Of a stretch of DNA of 36,943 bases, positions 1-6,727 are shown one piece after another. A model generated the notes under the pieces. It had not been told where the DNA came from and made no database searches. It saw only the letters and a list, made by a program, of their open reading frames with translations. The translations under genes and the position numbers were made by a program. Origin of the DNA: Longimicrobiales bacterium (GTDB lineage Bacteria > Gemmatimonadota > Gemmatimonadetes > Longimicrobiales > RSA9); contig DASTYK010000149.1 in NCBI GenBank assembly GCA_035764935.1, positions 1 to 36,943 on the forward strand, written 5' to 3'. The stretch's first letter is position 1, and each line of letters starts with the position of its first letter.

Positions 1-152
1 TCCCGTAGGGAAAACCCCCACCGCTGATTTCTGACGTTCTCCTGACAATTGGGGTTTCTTCCGACAGCCCTCTGGCTGCCGCTGGCGCATCATGCGGGGC
101 AAGGCGGGACGCGCGCGTGCGGCCGCCGATCACCCCGCGACAGGAAGGTCGG

Positions 153-656
153 ATGAGACGGTTTGTGAAGCTCGGGTTGCTGTTCGCTGCGGGCGCGCTG
201 CTGAGCGCGTGCGGCGGTGCGGCGGACGTGGACGACGCGGATTCGGATGCTGTGACTTCGTCCGCAGCGGCAGACGGTCTTACGGCGTTCGAGCGCGAGC
301 ACGGGATCGGGCCGATCAAGCAGCCGGTGGAGCTCGGTGAGCCGGACGCGACCCTGGCGAGCGCGGGCGAGGAGATCTTCCGGATGAAGTGCACGGCGTG
401 CCACCGCGTGGAAGAGCGCTACATCGGCCCCGCACTGGGCAACGTGCTCGAGCGCCGGTCCGCTGCCTACGCGATGAACATGATGATGAACCCGACGGAG
501 ATGACCCAGCGGCATCCTGTCGCGAAGGGACTGCTGGCGGAGTACCTGGCGCCGATGCCGTTCCAGGATCTGACGGAGCAGGATGCGCGGGCGATCGTCG
601 AGTACCTGCGGACCGTGGCTGACAGCGCGGCGAGCGCGCAGGCGGCCGCACAATGA
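153..656 (+). CDS. Monoheme cytochrome c lipoprotein, probable electron donor to NosZ
   Basis: This 167-residue protein starts with a lipoprotein signal (MRRFVKLG, hydrophobic stretch, lipobox LSAC), so it is probably anchored in a membrane facing the periplasm. After an acidic, low-complexity linker comes one class I cytochrome c domain with the heme motif CTACH at residues 80-84. A downstream APMPF could supply the axial methionine. The ATG at 153 is preceded by AGGAAGG at 142-148; an in-frame ATG at 117 would place extra residues before the signal peptide and is less likely. Its TGA overlaps an upstream in-frame nosZ ATG, and the preferred nosZ start lies 26 bases on. Position at the head of the nos operon suggests it passes electrons to NosZ, as small c-type cytochromes do in other clade II nos clusters. 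The donor role is inferred. The 152 bases upstream hold no gene and no clear FNR-type box. Confidence 0.88.
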   Translation: MRRFVKLGLLFAAGALLSACGGAADVDDADSDAVTSSAAADGLTAFEREHGIGPIKQPVELGEPDATLASAGEEIFRMKCTACHRVEERYIGPALGNVLERRSAAYAMNMMMNPTEMTQRHPVAKGLLAEYLAPMPFQDLTEQDARAIVEYLRTVADSAASAQAAAQ

Positions 657-682
657 ACACCCAACGATCTGGAGAGAACAGG

Positions 683-2671
683 ATGAGCATGCGCAATCGA
701 GTGCTGCTCGGTGCGGCTGCGGTCGGCGTGGTAACCGCGGGGCTGTGGGCATGCGGGAGTACGGGACGCAGTGGCCCCTCGCTGTCCGCGGCGGACGCGG
801 CGTCGGCCGTCTACGTGGCGCCGGGCGAGTACGACGAGTTCTACGCGTTCATGTCGGGTGGCTTCAGCGGCAACCTGACAGTCATGGGTCTTCCGTCGGG
901 CCGCCTGCTGAAGACGGTGCCGGTCTTCTCGCAGTTCCCGGAGAACGGCTGGGGCTACAGCGAGGAAACGAAGGCGATGCTGCAGACGTCGTACGGCTTC
1001 GCAGCGTGGGACGACGCGCACCATCCGGAGCTCTCCATGACGGACGGCGTGCCGGACGGCCGCTGGATCTTCATCAACGCGAACAACACGCCGCGCGTGG
1101 CGCGCATCGACCTGGCGGAGTTCGAGACCAAGGAGATCGTCGAGATCCCGAACAGCGCCGGCAACCACGGCTCCCCGTTCATCACCCCGAACAGCGAGTA
1201 CCTGGTCGCGACCAGCCGTTTCTCGGTGCCGGTGCCGAACCGCGACATGTCGATCAGTGAGTACACGGGCAACTTCAAGGGCATGCTCTCGTTCGTGCGT
1301 GCGGACCGGGCGGGTGAGATGGACGTCGCGTTCCAGATCCTGGTGCCGGGCTACAACTACGACCTGGCGCATGCGGGCAAAGGGCCGAGCGACGGCTGGA
1401 TGTTCTTCACCTCCTACAACGCGGAAGAGGCCCACACGCTGCTCGAGGTCAACGCCTCGAAGCGGGACAAGGACTTCATCGCGGCCGTGAACTGGAAGCG
1501 GGCAGAGGAGTGCGTCGCGCAGGGCAATGCGCGCAGCATGCCCGCCCGTTACGTACACAACGTGGTCGGCGATGACCATGTCGCGCGCTCGGAGCTGAAG
1601 GAGAGCGTGACGGTGCTCGAGCCGGCCTCGTGCGAGCGGCTCGTGTACTTCCTGCCGACGCCGAAGTCGCCGCACGGCGTGGACGTCGACCCGAGCGGCC
1701 GGTTCATCGTGGCGGGCGGCAAGCTGGCGACGGTGATCCCGGTGCATTCCTTCGAGAAGATGATCCAGGCGATCGAGGAGGAGGAGTTCGAGGACGTGAT
1801 CGATGGCATCCCGGTCCTCGAGTACGACGAGATCATCGCGGGTGAGGTGCAGGATCCGGGGCTGGGCCCGCTGCACACGGAGTTCGACGGCCGCGGCTAC
1901 GCATACACGACGGCGTTCATCAGCTCCGAGGTCGTGAAGTGGCGCCTGGAGGACTTCACGGTGGTGGATCGCATCCCGGTCTACTACTCGGTGGGCCACC
2001 TGATGATTCCGGGTGGCGACAGCCGCGAGCCGTGGGGCAAGTACCTCGTCGCGCTGAACAAGATGACCAAGGACCGCTACCTGCCGACGGGTCCCGAGCT
2101 CGCACACTCGGCGCAGCTGATCGACATCAGCGGTGACAAGATGAAACTCCTGCTCGACTTCCCGACGATGGGCGAGCCGCACTACGCGCAGGCGCTGCCG
2201 GCCGAGCTGCTGATGGAGAAGCAGGTCAAGCTGTACCGGCTGGACGAGAACACGAACCAGTACGCCGTGAAGAGCGAGGCGGACACGCGCGTGACGCGCA
2301 ACGGCCGGCGTGTCGACGTCTACATGACGGCGATCCGCAGCCACTTTGCGCCCGACAACATCGAGGGCATCGAGGTCGGTGACACGGTCTACTTCCACGT
2401 CACGAACCTGGAGCAGGACTGGGACGTGCCGCACGGCTTCGCCGCGCTGGGAATGGAGACGGCCGAGCTGCTGATCATGCCGGGCGCGACACGCACGCTT
2501 ACATGGGTACCGACACGCGTGGGCATCCACCCGTTCTACTGCACGGACTTCTGCTCGGCGCTGCACCAGGAGATGCAGGGCTACGTCCGGGTCAGCCCGC
2601 GCGGCAGCAACGTGCCGCTCGCGTGGGGCACGGGCGGCGCGCTCAGGTCGCAGCCCGTAGCGGCGCAGTAA
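683..2671 (+). CDS. nosZ: Nitrous oxide reductase, clade II (Sec-type)
   Basis: NosZ reduces N2O to N2 in the periplasm, the last step of denitrification. The 662-residue protein is a beta-propeller with histidines typical of the CuZ cluster (DDAHHPE, GNHGSPF, KSPHGVDVD), then a C-terminal cupredoxin domain with the CuA motif Cys620-x3-Cys624-x3-His628-x2-Met631 and an upstream VPHGFAA histidine. The leader (MSMRNRVLLG, then a hydrophobic stretch) lacks a twin-arginine motif, which is the clade II hallmark. It ends in LWAC, which resembles a lipobox, so the enzyme may be lipid-anchored. The ATG at 683 has GGAGAG at 671-676; an in-frame ATG at 653 overlaps the cytochrome stop but would add residues before the leader. 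Downstream come nosB, nosL, nosD, nosF and nosY in the order common for clade II clusters. All key copper ligands I looked for are present, so the enzyme should be active. Confidence 0.97.
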   Translation: MSMRNRVLLGAAAVGVVTAGLWACGSTGRSGPSLSAADAASAVYVAPGEYDEFYAFMSGGFSGNLTVMGLPSGRLLKTVPVFSQFPENGWGYSEETKAMLQTSYGFAAWDDAHHPELSMTDGVPDGRWIFINANNTPRVARIDLAEFETKEIVEIPNSAGNHGSPFITPNSEYLVATSRFSVPVPNRDMSISEYTGNFKGMLSFVRADRAGEMDVAFQILVPGYNYDLAHAGKGPSDGWMFFTSYNAEEAHTLLEVNASKRDKDFIAAVNWKRAEECVAQGNARSMPARYVHNVVGDDHVARSELKESVTVLEPASCERLVYFLPTPKSPHGVDVDPSGRFIVAGGKLATVIPVHSFEKMIQAIEEEEFEDVIDGIPVLEYDEIIAGEVQDPGLGPLHTEFDGRGYAYTTAFISSEVVKWRLEDFTVVDRIPVYYSVGHLMIPGGDSREPWGKYLVALNKMTKDRYLPTGPELAHSAQLIDISGDKMKLLLDFPTMGEPHYAQALPAELLMEKQVKLYRLDENTNQYAVKSEADTRVTRNGRRVDVYMTAIRSHFAPDNIEGIEVGDTVYFHVTNLEQDWDVPHGFAALGMETAELLIMPGATRTLTWVPTRVGIHPFYCTDFCSALHQEMQGYVRVSPRGSNVPLAWGTGGALRSQPVAAQ

Positions 2672-2710
2672 GCGATGACTGTCGAGCGTGAGCTGCACGG
2701 AGACAAGGAC

Positions 2711-3364
2711 ATGAAGACCAGACTGACGAACCGGACACGCGCCCTCGTTGCCATGGCAGCACTGCTGCTCGTGCCAGCGTTCTTCCTGCCACTGTGGACG
2801 ATCAATCTGGACGCGCCGCAGTACCCGGAAGGACTGGGCATGGACATCATGGTCAACACGATCCGCGGCCAGGGCGAGTGGGACCTGCAGAACATCAACG
2901 GGCTGAACCACTACATCGGCATGAAGGAGATCCATCCGGAGTCGATCCGGGAGCTCCAGGTCATGCCGTGGCTGCTCGGCGGGCTGGCTGCCTTCGGTCT
3001 CGTCGTGGCGGCAGCCGGCCGGCGCCGGCTGCTGCAGGGCTGGGTCATAGCCTTCGTGCTGCTCGCGCTCGCGGGCCTCGTCGACTTCTACATCTGGGGC
3101 TACGACTACGGGCACAACCTCAACCCCGACGCGGCGATCAAGGTGCCCGGCATGGCGTACCAGCCACCGCTGATCGGGAGCAAGCAGCTGCTCAACTTCA
3201 CCGCCTATTCATGGCCGGGCATCGGCGGGATGCTGATGATCGCGTCGCTGCTCATCGGCATCGTCATGCTGTGGCTGGACGGGCGCCGGAGCCCCCGCGC
3301 CCCCGAGGAGAAGGCTGCAACGGGACGCGTGAGCGTGGGAGAGCTGGGGCATGCGCGGGCCTGA
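2711..3364 (+). CDS. nosB: NosB-like membrane protein of the nos cluster
   Basis: A polytopic membrane protein of 217 residues with about four hydrophobic segments: one near the N-terminus (LVAMAALLLVPAFFLPL), two in the middle and one near the C-terminus. A periplasm-sized loop follows the first segment. Proteins of this size and topology lie directly after nosZ in many clade II clusters and are called NosB; their function is not established. I assign it by position and topology. The ATG at 2711 is preceded by a GGAGACAAGG stretch; an in-frame ATG at 2675, four bases after the nosZ stop, has no visible ribosome site. The 3' end overlaps nosL by 14 bases, so the two are probably translationally coupled. 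Confidence 0.72.
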   Translation: MKTRLTNRTRALVAMAALLLVPAFFLPLWTINLDAPQYPEGLGMDIMVNTIRGQGEWDLQNINGLNHYIGMKEIHPESIRELQVMPWLLGGLAAFGLVVAAAGRRRLLQGWVIAFVLLALAGLVDFYIWGYDYGHNLNPDAAIKVPGMAYQPPLIGSKQLLNFTAYSWPGIGGMLMIASLLIGIVMLWLDGRRSPRAPEEKAATGRVSVGELGHARA

Positions 3365-3920
3365 CACCCGGTGGGTGCTGCTGGTGGTCACCCTCGTTGT
3401 GACCGCCGGCTGCACACCCGAGCCGACACCCATCGTGTACGGCGACGACGTCTGCACACACTGCCGCATGAGCATCGTGGACGATCGGTACGGCAGCGAG
3501 CTGGTCACGCGCACGGGCCGGACGCACACCTTCGATTCGATCGAGTGCCTGGCCGACTACGTGCTCGAGATCGACGAGCCGGAATCAGTGCACTCACTCT
3601 GGGTCACGTCCTTCCAGCATCCCGGTGAGCTCGTTGCTGTCGAGGACGCCCACTTCCTGCACAGCGAAATGCTGCGCAGTCCCATGGGCGCGAACCTGAC
3701 GGCGTTCCGCAAGGACGCGATCACACCGACGGCTCTCGTCAATTCCTTCGGCGGCGTGATCATGAGCTGGGACGAGGTCCTGGAGCACGTGCGCCACAAC
3801 GGCCACGCGCATTCGGGTCGTGCCCCTTCTGCCGGACCGCAAGCGACTGGCGGCTCGGCCGATCACGTCGGGCATGCAGCGACCGGCGCGCACGCAGCCG
3901 GCGCCGGCATCGCTCCATGA
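3351..3920 (+). CDS. nosL: NosL copper-binding lipoprotein with histidine-rich tail
   Basis: NosL is an outward-facing lipoprotein that binds Cu(I) and helps supply copper to NosZ. This 189-residue protein has a signal peptide with lipobox TAGC (Cys21) and the diagnostic NosL motif CTHCRM at residues 35-40. The conserved core continues through FDSIECLADY, HSEMLRSPMG and the GGVIMSWDEV segment. After the core there is a tail of about 40 residues rich in His, Gly and Ala (HVRHNGHAH, then ADHVGHAATGAHAAG), which might bind extra metal. The start lies inside the end of nosB and has GGGAG upstream. Its TGA overlaps the nosD ATG (ATGA), so translation is probably coupled through this part of the operon. 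Confidence 0.93.
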   Translation: MRGPDTRWVLLVVTLVVTAGCTPEPTPIVYGDDVCTHCRMSIVDDRYGSELVTRTGRTHTFDSIECLADYVLEIDEPESVHSLWVTSFQHPGELVAVEDAHFLHSEMLRSPMGANLTAFRKDAITPTALVNSFGGVIMSWDEVLEHVRHNGHAHSGRAPSAGPQATGGSADHVGHAATGAHAAGAGIAP

Positions 3921-5137
3921 ATGCCGCACTGCTCCTGCTTGCTCTCGCACTGCCCGTCGGTGACACCCTGGTCGTCTCGCTAACGGGTTCCTACCGCACG
4001 GTCGGCGATGCGGTGGCCGCCGCGCCAGCCGGTGCCACGGTACTCGTCCGGGCAGGTGTCTACCGGGAGCCGACGATCCGGATCGGGCGCCGGCTGACTC
4101 TGCAGGGTGAGCCCGGAGCTGTGCTGGACGGCGAGGGCGAACGGCAGATCCTGCACGTGAGCGCGGACAGCGTGGTGATCCGTGGCCTCACGCTTCGCAA
4201 CGTGGGCCGCAGCTACATCGACGACCGTGCCGCAATCACGATCGAGGATGCGTCGTGGTGCGAGGTTTCGGATAACCACATCGAAGACGCGTATTTCGGC
4301 ATCTACCTGGCCAACGCCGGCTGGTGCGTGATCCAACGGAACGTGCTCATCGCGCGCGAGCCGCGCGAGACCGCGTCCGGCAACGGCATCCACCTCTGGT
4401 ACTCCAAGGAGATCGATGTCCGGGACAACATCGTGCGCGGGCACCGTGACGGCATCTACTTCGAGTTCGTGGAGGACAGCCGGGTGTCGGACAACCGTGC
4501 CGAGGGCAACCTGCGCTACGGGCTGCACTTCATGTTCAGCGACCGCTGCTCGTACGACAACAACGTGTTCCGTGCGAACGGCGCAGGCATCGCCGTGATG
4601 TACACGAAGCACGTCACCATGACGGACAACCTGTTCGAGCGAAACCGTGGCGGGGCCGCCTTCGGGCTGCTGCTCAAGGACATCACCGACAGTGAGCTGA
4701 CGGGCAACCGGTTCATCGAGAACAGCGTCGGCATCATGGCGGAAGGCCTGAACCGCACGCGCGTGGCGGACAACGCCTTCGTGCGCAACGGCTGGGCGGT
4801 CAAGCTGATGGCGAACAGCGAGGACAACGTGTTCACGGGCAACCGGTTCGACGGCAACACCTTCGATGTCGCGACCAACAGCCGCCAGAACTTCAGCACG
4901 TTCGAGGCGAACTGGTGGGACCGCTACCGCGGTTATGACCTGGACCGAGACGGTTATGGCGACGTCCCGTTCCGCCCCGTACGGCTGTTTTCACTGGTCG
5001 TGGAGCGGAACGCGCCGTCGCTCGTGCTGCTGCGCTCGATCTTCGTCACACTGCTCGACCTGGCGGAGCTGGTCGCGCCCGTGCTGACACCTGCGACCCT
5101 GATCGATGAGCGACCGCTGATGCGGAGGGCGTCATGA
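3917..5137 (+). CDS. nosD: NosD periplasmic beta-helix protein
   Basis: NosD works with the NosFY transporter in maturing the NosZ copper-sulfur centre; the accepted view is that NosDFY links ATP hydrolysis to copper or sulfur delivery in the periplasm. The 406-residue protein has a short signal peptide (MNAALLLLALALPVG) followed by many parallel beta-helix (PbH1, CASH-type) repeats with recurring N-x-F/I-x-x-N patterns such as DNLFERN, GNRFIENSVGI and DNAFVRNG. A typical NosD WWDRYRGYDLDRDGYGD segment lies near residue 335, and a hydrophobic stretch near the C-terminus may contact NosY or the membrane. The start overlaps the nosL stop by four bases and the stop overlaps nosF by four. Confidence 0.95.
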   Translation: MNAALLLLALALPVGDTLVVSLTGSYRTVGDAVAAAPAGATVLVRAGVYREPTIRIGRRLTLQGEPGAVLDGEGERQILHVSADSVVIRGLTLRNVGRSYIDDRAAITIEDASWCEVSDNHIEDAYFGIYLANAGWCVIQRNVLIAREPRETASGNGIHLWYSKEIDVRDNIVRGHRDGIYFEFVEDSRVSDNRAEGNLRYGLHFMFSDRCSYDNNVFRANGAGIAVMYTKHVTMTDNLFERNRGGAAFGLLLKDITDSELTGNRFIENSVGIMAEGLNRTRVADNAFVRNGWAVKLMANSEDNVFTGNRFDGNTFDVATNSRQNFSTFEANWWDRYRGYDLDRDGYGDVPFRPVRLFSLVVERNAPSLVLLRSIFVTLLDLAELVAPVLTPATLIDERPLMRRAS

Positions 5138-5859
5138 CCGTAAAGCTGTCGGGCGTGCGCAAGGCGTTCCGCGGCCGCACCGTGTTGGACGGGGTCGACC
5201 TGGACATCCGGCCCGGGCGCGTGAGCGCGATCCTCGGGCCGAACGGCAGCGGCAAGACGACGCTGATCAAGATGCTGCTCGGGCTGGTCCGTCCGGACGG
5301 CGGCACGATCGAGATCGGCGGCGAGCGCATCAACGGGGACTGTGCCTACCGCCAGCGCATCGGCTACATGCCGCAGGCCGCACGCTTTCCGGAGAACCTG
5401 AGCGGCCGCGAGATCCTCGCGATGCTGGAGGACCTCCGCGGGCCGGGCACCGCTGTGGACCGCACGCTCATCGATGAGTTCGCGCTCGAACCGGAGCTGG
5501 ACAAGCCGGTCCGCACACTGAGCGGCGGCAACCGGCAGAAGGTCAGTGCCGTGACGGCGTTCCTGTTCCACCCGGAGCTGGTGATCCTGGACGAGCCGAC
5601 GGCGGGGCTCGATCCGATCGCGAGTGGCGTGCTCAAGGACCGCATTCACCACGAACGGGAGAGCGGCCGCACGATCCTGATCACCAGCCACGTTCTCAGT
5701 GAGGTCGAGCAGCTCGCCGACGACATCGTGCTGCTGCTCGACGGCGGCGTGCTCTACTGCGGCGCGCTTGCGGAGCTGCGTGCCATGACGCAGGAGAAGT
5801 CGCTGGAGCGCGCCGTCGCTTCCCTGCTGATGCGTCGCGGCGTGAAGGAGGCGGCATGA
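5134..5859 (+). CDS. nosF: NosF ABC transporter ATPase
   Basis: This is the cytoplasmic ATPase subunit of NosDFY, which powers maturation of the NosZ copper site. The 241 residues hold a complete nucleotide-binding domain: Walker A GPNGSGKTT at residues 35-43, Q-loop in GYMPQAARFPE, signature LSGGNRQKVS, Walker B LVILDEP followed by TAGLDP, and the switch histidine in ITSHVLSE. The start overlaps the nosD stop (ATGA). At the 3' end a strong AAGGAGG (5845-5851) lies just before the stop and serves the next open frame, which begins one base ahead of the nosF TGA. The identity rests on both sequence and position between nosD and nosY. Confidence 0.95.
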   Translation: MTVKLSGVRKAFRGRTVLDGVDLDIRPGRVSAILGPNGSGKTTLIKMLLGLVRPDGGTIEIGGERINGDCAYRQRIGYMPQAARFPENLSGREILAMLEDLRGPGTAVDRTLIDEFALEPELDKPVRTLSGGNRQKVSAVTAFLFHPELVILDEPTAGLDPIASGVLKDRIHHERESGRTILITSHVLSEVEQLADDIVLLLDGGVLYCGALAELRAMTQEKSLERAVASLLMRRGVKEAA

Positions 5860-5900
5860 CGCTGCACGCCAACGGCCTTTACCAGCAGGGACAGCAATGA
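5856..5900 (+). CDS. Micro-ORF of 14 codons bridging nosF and nosY
   Basis: Between nosF and nosY is a tiny frame encoding MTLHANGLYQQGQQ. Its ATG (5856-5858) overlaps the nosF TGA as ATGA and sits four bases after a near-perfect ribosome site, GAAGGAGG at 5844-5851. Its own TGA (5898-5900) overlaps the nosY ATG (5897-5899) in the same ATGA fashion. The gap would otherwise be the only sizeable untranslated stretch between nosF and nosY, and the frame fits it exactly. It may serve as a translational relay that carries ribosomes from nosF into nosY. I do not recognise the peptide as any family. Chance is possible, since nosY also has its own weaker AGGGA at 5887-5891. Confidence 0.45.
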   Translation: MTLHANGLYQQGQQ

Positions 5901-6682
5901 CGACGCTCAAGATCCTGAAGTACGAGCTCGCGGACGTCGTGCGGGGCCGCTGGTTGCCTGCATACGCCGCCTTCTTCCTGCTCGCCACCGAGGCGCTGCT
6001 GCGCTTCGGTGGAACAGGCGAGCAGGCACTGCTGTCGCTGATGAACGTGGTCCTGTTCGTGTCACCGCTGATGAGCCTCATCTTCGGCAGTGTCTACCTG
6101 TACGGCGCCCGCGAGTTCAATGAGCTGCTGCTCTCTCAGCCGGTCAGTCGGCGCCAGCTGTTCGGCGGGCTCTATCTGGGATTGTCGCTGCCCCTCGCCC
6201 TGGCATTCGCACTCGGCGTCGGGATCCCCTTTGCCGCAAGGCTCGGTGCGACGGGTGGCATGGCCGCCCTGATGGTGCTGCTGGCGATCGGGTTCGTGCT
6301 GACCCTGGTGTTCACGGCGATCGCGTTCCTGATCGCCGTGCGGCTCGACGATCGCGCGCAGGGTCTCGGCGCCGCGGTGCTGCTCTGGCTGCTGGTCGCA
6401 GTGGTCTACGACGGGCTCGTCATGCTCGGGGCGGCCATCTTCATCGACTATCCGCTGGAGAAGCCGCTGCTCGCGCTGATGGTGCTGAACCCGCTGGACC
6501 TGGCGCGTGTGATCCTGCTGATGTCGTTCGATGCCGCGGCGCTCATGGGGTACACGGGCGCCGTCTTCCAGCGCTTCTTCGGAAGTCCGGCAGGGCTGGC
6601 GGTCGCCTCCGCAGCGCTCATGATCTGGATCATCGTGCCGCTCGCAGGTGCGCTGCGACTCTTCGGGCGGAAGGACTTCTGA
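5897..6682 (+). CDS. nosY: NosY ABC transporter permease
   Basis: NosY is the membrane subunit that pairs with NosF and NosD. The 261-residue protein has about six hydrophobic helices, including a first one around residues 20-35, LMNVVLFVSPLMSLIFG, LALAFALGVGIPFAARLG, a long GFVLTLVFTAIAFLIAV segment and a C-terminal ALMIWIIVPLAGALRLFG. The YLYGAREFNELLLSQPVSRR segment between helices is typical of ABC-2-type permeases in this family. The start overlaps the end of the preceding micro-ORF. It is the last gene of the nos operon; the next gene runs the other way and ends 45 bases downstream. That short convergent gap has GC-rich sequence but no convincing terminator with a T-run. Confidence 0.94.
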   Translation: MTTLKILKYELADVVRGRWLPAYAAFFLLATEALLRFGGTGEQALLSLMNVVLFVSPLMSLIFGSVYLYGAREFNELLLSQPVSRRQLFGGLYLGLSLPLALAFALGVGIPFAARLGATGGMAALMVLLAIGFVLTLVFTAIAFLIAVRLDDRAQGLGAAVLLWLLVAVVYDGLVMLGAAIFIDYPLEKPLLALMVLNPLDLARVILLMSFDAAALMGYTGAVFQRFFGSPAGLAVASAALMIWIIVPLAGALRLFGRKDF

Positions 6683-6727
6683 GGGTCCTCGCGGTGCGCG
6701 CGGCGGACGGCTTCCGCGGCTCCCGTC

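Noticed and set aside
11-60. Inverted AAAACCCC/GGGGTTT and repeated CTGAC (31-35, 42-46) upstream of the nos operon
   Set aside because: The arms are short with a loop of over 30 bases, and the CTGAC copies do not match FNR/NNR-type boxes. I could not tell a site from chance.
467-3115. An 882-codon open frame on the minus strand across the cytochrome, nosZ and nosB genes
   Set aside because: It is antisense to well-supported genes, is rich in Arg/His/Val/Asp in the manner of GC-rich shadow frames, and shows no domain or start site.
6683-6727. GCGG/CCGC inverted repeat as the nos operon terminator
   Set aside because: The stem is only four bases with no T-run; not distinguishable from GC-rich background.
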